Positions 1-6,307 of a stretch of DNA of 18,395 nucleotides are shown here, piece by piece. The stretch spans positions 2,073,023-2,091,417 of the forward strand of contig CP070830.1 in assembly GCA_020344865.1 (NCBI GenBank), given 5' to 3'. The notes beneath the pieces were generated by a model. That model was given only the letters and a program-made list of their open reading frames with translations. It was not told the DNA's origin and did not search any database. The DNA is from Planctomycetota bacterium (lineage in GTDB: Bacteria > Planctomycetota > Phycisphaerae > Sedimentisphaerales > Anaerobacaceae). The first letter of the stretch is position 1. The number at the start of each line of letters is the position of its first letter. Made by a program: the position numbers and the translations under genes.

Positions 1-2
1 CG

Positions 3-218
3 CAAGATTAAGACGTGTTCGAGGGTCGTGATGCCGCAACTGGCAAAATCAAGTGGACCGGCACACGTCTCGATCTCATTTTCGGTTCGAACTCCCAACT
101 CCGGGCTTTGGCAGAAGTCTACGGATGTGAGGACTCCCAGGAGAAGTTCCTACGCGACTTTGTAGCGGTGTGGAACAAGGTAATGAACCTTGACCGCTTC
201 GACCTCGCACGATCTTAG
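3..218 (+). pseudogene. katG: C-terminal end of catalase-peroxidase KatG, interrupted by an in-frame stop
   Basis: The readable 67-residue stretch from the GTG at 15 matches the extreme C-terminus of bifunctional catalase-peroxidase (H2O2 removal, heme enzyme). Landmarks are FEGRD, KWTGTR, DLIFGSNSQLRALAEVY and the final KVMNLDRFDL, all typical of the KatG C-terminal domain. This domain lacks heme but is needed for activity. The rest of the gene lies left of the window. In the same frame, codon 9-11 is TAA; the context reads Gln-Asp-stop-Asp-Val-Phe-Glu-Gly-Arg-Asp, where an acidic residue would be expected, so a single GAA to TAA change would explain it. Either the gene is broken or this is a sequence error at a contig edge. 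An internal start at 15 would not give a functional catalase. Identity is secure; its status as a pseudogene is not. Confidence 0.75.
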
Positions 219-269
219 TATAAACGTTTTCGAGGGCATCTGAAGCGTTTTTGAACGGCAATCGGATGG

Positions 270-1187
270 TCAGGAAGTGATCAGGAAATGATGGATGTTT
301 TGAACGCTCACGGAGGCTATTAGCAACATATGAGCACGGCGTTTTTTTCTGAAGAAAAATGCGCCCAATCCGAGCAGGCAGACTGTTGCGGGTTCGGGGA
401 CGGTGGCCGCATTGTAGATATCGGCGACATCCTGGCTGGTTAGAATCGAAGAAAACACCGCAAACTCATCCATAGAGCCATCGAAACTCGAACCCAAATA
501 GCCCCCTATATATAAGGTCGCCTCCGTGTAGCCCTCGGGCTGTTCAGCATAGGAATACGTGTCAAGTAAACTGTTATCCTTGTAGAGATAGACATCCTTT
601 GAAGACGAATCCCTTATCAGGGCGATGTTATACCAGGTATCAAAAGACAGATTTGCGGTGTCGAAGGTGTGAGTCTCGTCATTCGAGCCCTGGTCTCCGT
701 ACTCATGGGTGTAGACGATGTCGCCGTTTTTGTCGATAGCAAGCTCAGCGAGCTTTGCAGTGCCGCTGGTTGCGGCGTCGGCCGTAAGGGTAAAGAGGGG
801 CTCGGAGCTGGCGCCGCTCGGGAAGGTATCGGCATTAAACCAGAACGATACGCTTAAGTTACCTGTGAGCAGTAAATCTACAGACGGGCCTATCTCGATT
901 GCGTCGTCAAAACCGTCAAAGTCAACAGCTGTATCTGAATCCCCCGAAAGAGCTCCAGCCGCTCCGAGGTTGACACCTCCGGTGTAGGCGCCGTTATAGC
1001 TGCCTGCACGGTCTGTAGCAGTGCCTCCAGAGGATTCTCCAAGGCGCCAGTAACCGAGCGGACTAAGGCCGTCAACGACATCAACGTAGGCACCCTGCAC
1101 TGCGCAGGTCATAATTGTTGTGAGGCAACACAGCACGAGGACAAAGATTTTGAAGCTCGTGTGCTTTTTCCCTCCGCGATTCTTCAT
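270..1187 (-). CDS. LamG-domain PEP-CTERM exported protein (paralogue A, type 1) with C-terminal extension
   Basis: A 305-residue exported protein. ATG at 1187 is preceded by GGGAGAGGA at 1192-1200, a good ribosome binding site, so I prefer it to the upstream TTG at 1202. Residues 1-32 form a basic then hydrophobic signal peptide. The mature protein starts near GAYVDVVDGL and carries a LamG/concanavalin-A-like jelly roll (Laminin_G_3 type; blocks GYWRLGES, DTAVDFDG, WYNIALIRD, LYIGGY). Residues 263-284 are a PEP-CTERM tail: VPEPAT, a hydrophobic stretch, then RKKRR. Unlike its paralogues it continues for 21 more residues, partly hydrophobic, as if the stop codon was lost. The body is closest to paralogue D at 3128. 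Expected role: exosortase-sorted surface or matrix protein; ligand unknown. It is the last gene of the apparent five-gene minus-strand operon. Confidence 0.88.
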   Translation of the reverse strand: MKNRGGKKHTSFKIFVLVLCCLTTIMTCAVQGAYVDVVDGLSPLGYWRLGESSGGTATDRAGSYNGAYTGGVNLGAAGALSGDSDTAVDFDGFDDAIEIGPSVDLLLTGNLSVSFWFNADTFPSGASSEPLFTLTADAATSGTAKLAELAIDKNGDIVYTHEYGDQGSNDETHTFDTANLSFDTWYNIALIRDSSSKDVYLYKDNSLLDTYSYAEQPEGYTEATLYIGGYLGSSFDGSMDEFAVFSSILTSQDVADIYNAATVPEPATVCLLGLGAFFFRKKRRAHMLLIASVSVQNIHHFLITS

Positions 1188-1286
1188 TTTTTCCTCTCCC
1201 AATTATTTTAAGCTGTCCGACGCTCTCCGCCATATCAGCCATCGAACAGCGGTACTTATTTTCGGCCATTTATTTCGGCATCTTTA

Positions 1287-2174
1287 TTATGCGGGGGGCC
1301 GAAGCCGGTTTTTTCTGAAGAAAAGCGCGCCAAGGCCGAGCAGACAGACAGTCGCCGGTTCCGGCACCGGCTGCATGGCGGCGACTATATCATCGTAATA
1401 TGAGCTAATCCTGACGGCGTCAAATGTATCCGGGTCGAGGATATCGGGGTCGGCGCTATTGCGGTACCAGGTTTCTCCGGAGTGTTCGACGGCCCGGATT
1501 ATGCCGGCCACATACCATTCGTTTGCGATATCTATGAACCAACCTCCGCCGGAATCCCATGTGGCAGGAGCGGCCTCGTAGGTGACATAATCGCCTTCGT
1601 CAATACCGTCAAAATCCCCGTAGATAACATCGGATGTATAAGTGTCTTCCACTGTAGAGGTGCCGTTGACTTTATTCGCGCCCCATCGCTGCGTGGTATT
1701 GTCGCTGCCCGACCATTCGTAGCCATAGGGGTCTCCGCCGGTATAGAGGGTGGCGCCTCTGCCCATGCCGAAGCCGGCGAGGATTCCCGTCTTGTTTGTT
1801 TCGTTGGTGGTGGAATAGAGCGAGACATAATTAGTAAGACTTATGGGGTCGCCTTCGGTCGTAGTAAGGACCGCAATTCTCAAATCCGCAAGGCCTATAT
1901 TTGTTACCTCGTCAACAAGGTAATCGACGCCACCAATCTGCACCGTGGTTCCGACGCCGCCTCCCTGGTGTCTGGTAGTAAGGACTTCGTTGCCGCTAAT
2001 CATTACACAGGAGGCGTTGGTGCCCCAGCGGCCAAGGACGTTGTCGTGAGGTTTGTCGGCAGGAGTTTGGTCGATATGGACGACTATGGCGAAACATGGA
2101 GCGGGAGTTAGCAATAAAAATATCGCTACAATCGCGATAAGAATAACAATTTGTTTTTTCTTAAACACGTCCAT
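1287..2174 (-). CDS. Trypsin-like serine protease with PEP-CTERM tail (B)
   Basis: A 295-residue exported protein with a chymotrypsin-fold signature. ATG at 2174 has GTGGA about seven bases upstream; the in-frame GTG at 2186 has its purine stretch directly abutting it and is less likely. Residues about 5-28 are a hydrophobic signal peptide ending in APCFA. Likely catalytic triad: His69 in LTTRHQ, Asp97 in IGLADLRIAVL and Ser208 in ATWDSGGGWF. The residue in the position of the usual Gly of GDSGGP is Trp, so oxyanion-hole geometry may differ. Residues 270-295 are VPEPATVCLLGLGALFF plus RKNR, a PEP-CTERM tail nearly identical to that of neighbour A, though the bodies are unrelated. Probable role: surface-anchored or sorted protease acting on matrix proteins, possibly those made by the adjacent genes (inference). 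An inactive homologue is also possible. Confidence 0.85.
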   Translation of the reverse strand: MDVFKKKQIVILIAIVAIFLLLTPAPCFAIVVHIDQTPADKPHDNVLGRWGTNASCVMISGNEVLTTRHQGGGVGTTVQIGGVDYLVDEVTNIGLADLRIAVLTTTEGDPISLTNYVSLYSTTNETNKTGILAGFGMGRGATLYTGGDPYGYEWSGSDNTTQRWGANKVNGTSTVEDTYTSDVIYGDFDGIDEGDYVTYEAAPATWDSGGGWFIDIANEWYVAGIIRAVEHSGETWYRNSADPDILDPDTFDAVRISSYYDDIVAAMQPVPEPATVCLLGLGALFFRKNRLRPPA

Positions 2175-2200
2175 TTCGTAATCCACTTCCGGTCAATTCA

Positions 2201-2216
2201 TGACTTTTAAAAGTCA
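2201..2216. promoter_or_regulatory. Perfect 16-bp palindrome upstream of the PEP-CTERM protease gene
   Basis: TGACTTTTAAAAGTCA is a perfect inverted repeat, lying 27-42 bases upstream of the start of the protease gene (2174) in the 74-bp gap after paralogue C. It could be an operator or a weak hairpin. No factor is identified and no clear promoter accompanies it. Confidence 0.35.
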
Positions 2217-2248
2217 CATCCCCGCAACAGGCGAGTATGACAGTATGG

Positions 2249-3094
2249 TTACCTTCGCTTTATCAAGACAAGGGCGCCGAGTCCAAGCAGGCAGATGGTC
2301 GCCGGCTCAGGGACTGGATTGGCCGCATCGTACAGGTCCGACACGTTCTGACTGCTCAGTTCGTAATCGAACACCGCCAGTTCGTCTACTGTGCCATGGA
2401 ATTTATCAGTATCATATTGGCCGAGGTATAAGGTTCCACTGTTATAGCCCTCGGCCTGGCTGGTATAATTATAGGTATCGTGGAAACCGCCATTTATATA
2501 CAGATGGACCTGACTTTCAGAGACATCCCTAATTACTACAAGGTTGTACCACGTGTCGGTAGATAAATTGCCCGTTGAAAAAACATGCTGCTCTTGACTG
2601 CCAGCATCCACGCCGTACTCATGTGTATAGACAGGGTCACCGCCCTGGTTAAAGCTGATTTCGGCCATTTTCGCCGTGCCCGAGCCACTGGCGTCGGCTA
2701 CAATAGTAAATACGGGCTCCCTAATGCCGGCCGCCTCTGGAAAAGAGCCCGGATTAATCCACAAAGATACACTCACATCACCGGTAAGGCACAGAAGAGT
2801 TGAAGATACACTGGTCATCTGGTCGTTGATTCCATCAAAATCGACGGCGGTATCCGAATCTGAACCGATTACACCGGGTACGGCGAGTGTTGGCCCGTCG
2901 TATGTGCCGTTTAGACTATTGCCGGACCGGTCGGTTGCCGTCGTTCCCTCCGATTCTCCCAAGCGCCAGTACGCAATAGGGGTAAGGCCGTCAACAACAT
3001 CAACGTACGCACCGTGCGCAATCTTAGCGGTTAAGGCTAGAATTAACATTGCGAAAACCGTAACTTTTTTAACAATTGCGTGTCGTGGGTGCAT
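2249..3094 (-). CDS. LamG-domain PEP-CTERM exported protein (paralogue C, type 2)
   Basis: A 281-residue protein starting at ATG 3094 behind an AAGGGGAAA ribosome binding site. Residues 1-28 are a signal peptide (KK, then a hydrophobic run, ending AHG before AYVDVVDG). A LamG jelly-roll domain follows (AYWRLGES, DTAVDFDG, WYNLVVIRD, GTLYLGQY, VDELAVFDYEL). Residues 261-281 are a PEP-CTERM tail, VPEPATICLLGLGALVL plus IKRR. Sequence features such as LTGD after SS, AKMAE and FDYEL place its body closest to paralogue E (4013). The 33-bp gap to the upstream paralogue D has the same length and related sequence as the D-E gap, so these genes arose by tandem duplication and are probably co-transcribed. 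Likely a sorted surface or matrix protein; the ligand cannot be read from sequence. Confidence 0.9.
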   Translation of the reverse strand: MHPRHAIVKKVTVFAMLILALTAKIAHGAYVDVVDGLTPIAYWRLGESEGTTATDRSGNSLNGTYDGPTLAVPGVIGSDSDTAVDFDGINDQMTSVSSTLLCLTGDVSVSLWINPGSFPEAAGIREPVFTIVADASGSGTAKMAEISFNQGGDPVYTHEYGVDAGSQEQHVFSTGNLSTDTWYNLVVIRDVSESQVHLYINGGFHDTYNYTSQAEGYNSGTLYLGQYDTDKFHGTVDELAVFDYELSSQNVSDLYDAANPVPEPATICLLGLGALVLIKRR

Positions 3095-3127
3095 TTTTGT
3101 TTTCCCCTTCGCGGCTAAAACTGTTAC

Positions 3128-3979
3128 CTATCTGCGGCGGCTTTGAATCAATGCCAGACCACCCAGACCCAGCAGAGCTATGGTCGCCGGCTCAGGGACT
3201 GGATTGGCCGCCTCGTAGATATCCGAGACATCCTGACTGGTAAGTTCAGCGCCAAAAATGGCGAACTCATCAACCGTACCGTTATAGTTGATACCGGGAT
3301 ATCCGCCGATATAGAGAGTACCCTCTGTATATCCTTCCGGCTGATGAGTGTAGTCATAGGTGTCAAGGAGACTGTCGTCGAGATAAAGGTAAACCTCCTT
3401 CACCCCGATATCAGCATCCCTTATAAGCGTGACGTTGTACCATGTGTCAGTGGAAAGGTTGGCATCCGAGAAGGTATAGGTCTGCTCACCGGAGCCCTGG
3501 TCTCCGTACTCATGTGTGTAAACGAGATCGCCATTTTTGTCGACGGCAAGCTCGGCGAGCTTTGCGGTTCCACTGGTTGAGGCATCTGCCGACAGTGTAA
3601 ATAAGGGCTCCGGAGAGTTACCCATAGGGAAGGAAGTAGGCTTGAACCACACCGACACGCTCATATCACCTGTGAGCAATAAATCTACAGAAGGCCCTAT
3701 AGTTACAATGTCATCGATACCGTCAAAATACACCGCAGTGTCAGAGTCGCCACCGAGAACACCGCTTACTCCCAATGTTCCCCCTGTGTAGGTCCCATTG
3801 TGGCTACTCGAATAGTCGGTTGCCGTTGTTCCCTCCGACTCACCCAACCGCCAGTAACCTTCCGGGCCAAGGCCGTCAACCACGTCAACGTATGCACCCC
3901 GGGCGGGCCTGGCGGTCAAGGCCAGAATTAACACAGCAAAAACAGCAGCTGTTTTGACTAAATCCTGTTGTCTGTGCAT
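3128..3979 (-). CDS. LamG-domain PEP-CTERM exported protein (paralogue D, type 1)
   Basis: A 283-residue protein starting at ATG 3979 with GAGGGGAAC just upstream. Residues 1-28 form a signal peptide (LVKTAAVFAVLILALTA) ending before AYVDVVDG. The LamG domain shows GYWRLGES, DTAVYFDG, IGPSVDLLLTGDMSVS, AKLAELAVDKNGD, YTHEYGDQGS, WYNVTLIRD and TLYIGGY; these blocks match paralogue A almost residue for residue. Residues 261-283 are a PEP-CTERM tail, VPEPATIALLGLGGLAL then SRRR, which is closest to the tail of its neighbour E instead. It sits between C and E with 33-bp gaps on both sides, in the same presumed operon. Function beyond surface display is unknown. Confidence 0.9.
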   Translation of the reverse strand: MHRQQDLVKTAAVFAVLILALTARPARGAYVDVVDGLGPEGYWRLGESEGTTATDYSSSHNGTYTGGTLGVSGVLGGDSDTAVYFDGIDDIVTIGPSVDLLLTGDMSVSVWFKPTSFPMGNSPEPLFTLSADASTSGTAKLAELAVDKNGDLVYTHEYGDQGSGEQTYTFSDANLSTDTWYNVTLIRDADIGVKEVYLYLDDSLLDTYDYTHQPEGYTEGTLYIGGYPGINYNGTVDEFAIFGAELTSQDVSDIYEAANPVPEPATIALLGLGGLALIQSRRR

Positions 3980-4012
3980 TTTTGTTCCCCTCTGCGCAAC
4001 TGAAGCCGTTAC

Positions 4013-5059
4013 CTATCTGCGGCGGCTATGAATCAATGCCAAGCTACCCAGACCCAGGAGAGCAATAGTTGCAGGTTCAGGAACCGGATTGGCCGCTTCG
4101 TAAATATCCGAGACGTTGGTACCGGTCAGTTCATAATCAAATACCGCAATCTCGTCGACACTGCCGTCGTACAAATCGCTTCCGTACTTACCCAGATACA
4201 AAGTTCCGCTACCACCACCCTGTGGCTGGTTGGTGTAGCTGAATGTATCCAGATAAGAGCCATCAATGTAGAGCATCACCTCGCTTGCCGTTGTGTCTCT
4301 GGTTACCGCAATGTTGTACCATGTGTCGGTGTCAAGATTCGCTGAGGTAAAGACGTGCTGCTCTGAACCACTGCCGCCTGTGCCGTATTGATGCGTATAG
4401 ACGACGTCACCATTTTCGTCGACTGTAAGCTCGGTCATTTTGGCGAGTCCGGAACCCTGGGCATCTGCTTCGATAACACACAAGGGGTCGGTGGCGGAAG
4501 CTCCCGGGAGGACGTCGATATCAACCCAGAACGAGACGCTCATATCTCCGGTCAGGCGAAGAACGTTCGAGGACACTGTAATCATGTCGTCATTGAAGCC
4601 ATCAAAGTCCACGGCGGTGTCGGAATCGCCATTGAGGGCACCAGTTGCTCCCAATGTCGCGCCACTATAGGTCCCGTTGAGCGTATTGCTTGAGCGGTCG
4701 TTTGCCGTATTGCCTGCCGATTCACCCAATCGCCAATAACCTACCGGGCTGAGGCCATCAACCACATCGACATAGGCACCCTGCGCAGTCCAGCTCAGAA
4801 TAAGGATGAGCAAGATTACCACTGCCTCCTTAAGGCCACTGCCGTCCCTGGGCTGCATTTTGCAGGCAAAGCCGGCGTCTTTGGTCATTATCCTTATATT
4901 CCTGTGTCTGGGTGTGTCGGGTATTCCGCAATGCTGGCTTTTATAAGCATAATCGGGCACCACGGGCGGTCCCTGTACAAGGTAATCATCCGCAGCAACC
5001 ATCACTTCGTCAGCAATTTGAAGAACCTTTAGATTGTGTTGTAATTTTTGATTTTCCAT
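4013..5059 (-). CDS. LamG-domain PEP-CTERM protein with long N-terminal extension (paralogue E, type 2)
   Basis: A 348-residue protein and first gene of the operon. ATG at 5059 has a GGGGGG ribosome binding site about eight bases upstream and lies 44 bases from the predicted sigma-54 transcription start. Its paralogues begin at the position equivalent to Met68 (ATG 4858), but that codon has no visible ribosome binding site. The first 67 residues are therefore an extension of unknown nature, polar and containing PPVVPDYAY and CGIPDTPRH. Hydrophobic residues 79-90 (VVILLILILSW) are the signal or anchor segment, followed by AYVDVVDGL and a LamG domain (GYWRLGES, DTAVDFDG, WYNIAVTRD, TLYLGKY, VDEIAVFDYEL). 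Residues 326-348 are VPEPATIALLGLGSLAL then SRRR. The body resembles paralogue C. A start at 4858 remains possible and would give a 281-residue protein of normal family length. Confidence 0.85.
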   Translation of the reverse strand: MENQKLQHNLKVLQIADEVMVAADDYLVQGPPVVPDYAYKSQHCGIPDTPRHRNIRIMTKDAGFACKMQPRDGSGLKEAVVILLILILSWTAQGAYVDVVDGLSPVGYWRLGESAGNTANDRSSNTLNGTYSGATLGATGALNGDSDTAVDFDGFNDDMITVSSNVLRLTGDMSVSFWVDIDVLPGASATDPLCVIEADAQGSGLAKMTELTVDENGDVVYTHQYGTGGSGSEQHVFTSANLDTDTWYNIAVTRDTTASEVMLYIDGSYLDTFSYTNQPQGGGSGTLYLGKYGSDLYDGSVDEIAVFDYELTGTNVSDIYEAANPVPEPATIALLGLGSLALIHSRRR

Positions 5060-5065
5060 TTTCTT

Positions 5066-5071
5066 GCCCCC
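5066..5071 (-). promoter_or_regulatory. Ribosome binding site deciding the start of paralogue E
   Basis: On the minus strand a run of G residues precedes CAAGAAA and the ATG at 5059. It supports the upstream start over the internal ATG at 4858, which lacks a purine-rich element. Confidence 0.5.
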
Positions 5072-5113
5072 CGCAAAAACCCCATTTTTTCAATTAGCTT
5101 CACTGGTATATAT

Positions 5114-5129
5114 TGCAACCACCGTGCCA
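5114..5129 (-). promoter_or_regulatory. Sigma-54 (RpoN) promoter of the PEP-CTERM operon
   Basis: Read on the minus strand, TGGCACGGTGGTTGCA matches the sigma-54 consensus TGGCACG-N4-TTGCW at every fixed position. Taking the GC of TTGC as -13/-12, transcription should start near 5103, leaving a 44-base leader before the ATG at 5059. The match faces directly into the PEP-CTERM operon. Exosortase/PEP-CTERM systems in other bacteria are often paired with the PrsK/PrsR two-component system, in which PrsR is a sigma-54-dependent activator (established knowledge); its use here is inference. Confidence 0.8.
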
Positions 5130-5211
5130 GGTTATTAAATGACTGGATAAAAAGGGATAAACCCCGGAAAACACGGCGTCAGGCGGGAAATTTTTTTCCG
5201 CGCAGCATTGG

Positions 5212-5276
5212 ACTGTCTCGTTTAGCAGGCGTTAGTGAGACAGTTACTTCGTCTTTGCGACAGCAATCGGGACAGT
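5212..5276. promoter_or_regulatory. Cluster of four GACAG-type boxes, candidate sigma-54 activator sites
   Basis: Four related octamers occur within 65 bp: GAGACAGT on the minus strand (5212-5219), then GAGACAGT (5237-5244), GCGACAGC (5257-5264) and GGGACAGT (5269-5276) on the plus strand. The first two form a perfect 8-bp inverted repeat. They lie 83-147 bp upstream of the -24 element, the normal distance for enhancer-binding protein sites, with AT-rich DNA in between. Binding factor unknown; a PrsR-like regulator is the natural candidate. Confidence 0.6.
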
Positions 5277-5577
5277 CGGCAAGATAGCCTGTGGGAGGGG
5301 ATTTTTTGTGGTCAATGTGATGTAGATGTCTCACTTAAGCTAAATGCGACATTCGGCCGGATGAGGCGCAGAAAAAAGAGGTTTGTTTTCGGTTCAGAAA
5401 ATAGGGCAGAAGGAATTAGTTTTTCGGCGTGAGGAACATTTTCGGGCCAAAAGAAAGGATAAGTGTCAGGCCGGAGGTGCTTAAAAATATTCAAAATTCC
5501 GTGACAACAGCGTGCAAAACTGCAAGAGGATGGTATAAAGAGTGAAAAAGACTGCGGAAATGGGCAGGAAGAAGGGT
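5277..5577. other. Intergenic stretch without recognised features
   Basis: Between the activator boxes of the PEP-CTERM operon and the promoter of the downstream plus-strand gene I see no convincing gene, RNA or repeat. A 96-codon minus-strand frame (5312-5602) is low-complexity, has no ribosome binding site and resembles no family. Confidence 0.5.
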
Positions 5578-5606
5578 TTGACAAACAATACAATATGAGC
5601 AATAAT
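5578..5606 (+). promoter_or_regulatory. Sigma-70-type promoter of the zinc-ribbon-like membrane protein gene
   Basis: TTGACA at 5578-5583, a 17-bp spacer and AATAAT at 5601-5606 give a near-consensus housekeeping promoter. Start of transcription is expected near 5613, about 50 bases before the ATG at 5662. Confidence 0.7.
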
Positions 5607-5661
5607 TTCTCAGTACTGTCGGTTAGCGGTACCTTTATTCAATTAGATTTGAGGTTCTGAT

Positions 5662-6135
5662 ATGACAAGTGACAAGAAAAAACTGGTGATGTTGGGAACT
5701 ATTGTGGTGTGCTTCGGTTTGGCGGTGGCGATAACCGCCTATCACCGGCACAAGGAAGGGTCGGTGCCAAGGGGCATTGAGAGCATTAAGCGCGGCGATA
5801 TGATTTGGGTCAAGTGCGACAATGCAGAGTGTGAGGCGGAATACCTGATGGATAAGAGGGATTATTTTGAGTATCTGGAGGACAACCCCCCTACTGCAGA
5901 GCAGTTCGTAGCGATGATGACAGACCCTAACATAAAGGGGGCAACTCCGCTTGTCTGCAAGGACTGCGGACAGAAAACTGTTTATCGAGGGGAAAAGTGC
6001 GAGAAGTGCGGGCTGGTTTTCATGCGGGGTACTATCCGGCACGATTTTGCAGACAGATGTCCTGAGTGTGAGTACAGCAAAACAGAAGCGAAGAGGAAGA
6101 AGGCCCGCCAGAACCTGGCAGAGTCGGCCGAGTAA
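5662..6135 (+). CDS. Small membrane-anchored protein with four cysteine pairs (zinc-ribbon-like)
   Basis: A 157-residue protein of unknown function. ATG at 5662 has GAGG at 5651-5654. Residues 8-26 are one hydrophobic segment (LVMLGTIVVCFGLAVAITA) after a short basic N-terminus, so it is either a signal anchor or an uncleaved signal sequence. The remainder is hydrophilic and has eight cysteines in pairs: Cys52/57, Cys99/102, Cys113/116 and Cys133/136. The last three are CxxC, so two zinc ribbons or rubredoxin-like knuckles are likely. The tail is lysine-rich (TEAKRKKARQ). It is transcribed alone from a strong promoter and faces accA. Possible roles are metal or redox sensing or a scaffold at the membrane; none can be assigned from sequence. 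Confidence 0.8.
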   Translation: MTSDKKKLVMLGTIVVCFGLAVAITAYHRHKEGSVPRGIESIKRGDMIWVKCDNAECEAEYLMDKRDYFEYLEDNPPTAEQFVAMMTDPNIKGATPLVCKDCGQKTVYRGEKCEKCGLVFMRGTIRHDFADRCPECEYSKTEAKRKKARQNLAESAE

Positions 6136-6307
6136 AAGGCAGTTGAAAGGGCAGAAGCGCCAAGGTTTGCTCGTGAAGTGCGGTTGGCATGGGTGAGTTT
6201 TGGGCATGACAAAGGGCAAGTCCAGTACGGTGGGGAAGGCCTATAATGAGGGCGGGGATACACGTGGCAAGTTTAAAAGTCGAGGTTGTAAGCTGCGCAG
6301 ATGCGAA

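Noticed and set aside
1081..1269. Minus-strand frame starting MAENKYRCSMADMAESV before paralogue A
   Set aside because: It runs in another frame through the signal peptide coding region of paralogue A. It could be an upstream ORF, but I see no support for translation.
1482..2111. 209-codon open frame on the plus strand opposite the PEP-CTERM protease
   Set aside because: The minus-strand reading has a signal peptide, catalytic motifs and a sorting tail; the plus frame has no family signature and no ribosome binding site.
5312..5602. 96-codon minus-strand frame upstream of the zinc-ribbon-like gene
   Set aside because: Low-complexity Ser/Phe/Pro-rich product, no ribosome binding site, and it overlaps the plus-strand promoter at 5578.
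6136..6307. Terminator or small RNA between the converging genes
   Set aside because: No stable hairpin with a T-run was found on either strand; the TATAAT-like string near 6242 has no matching -35 element or gene.
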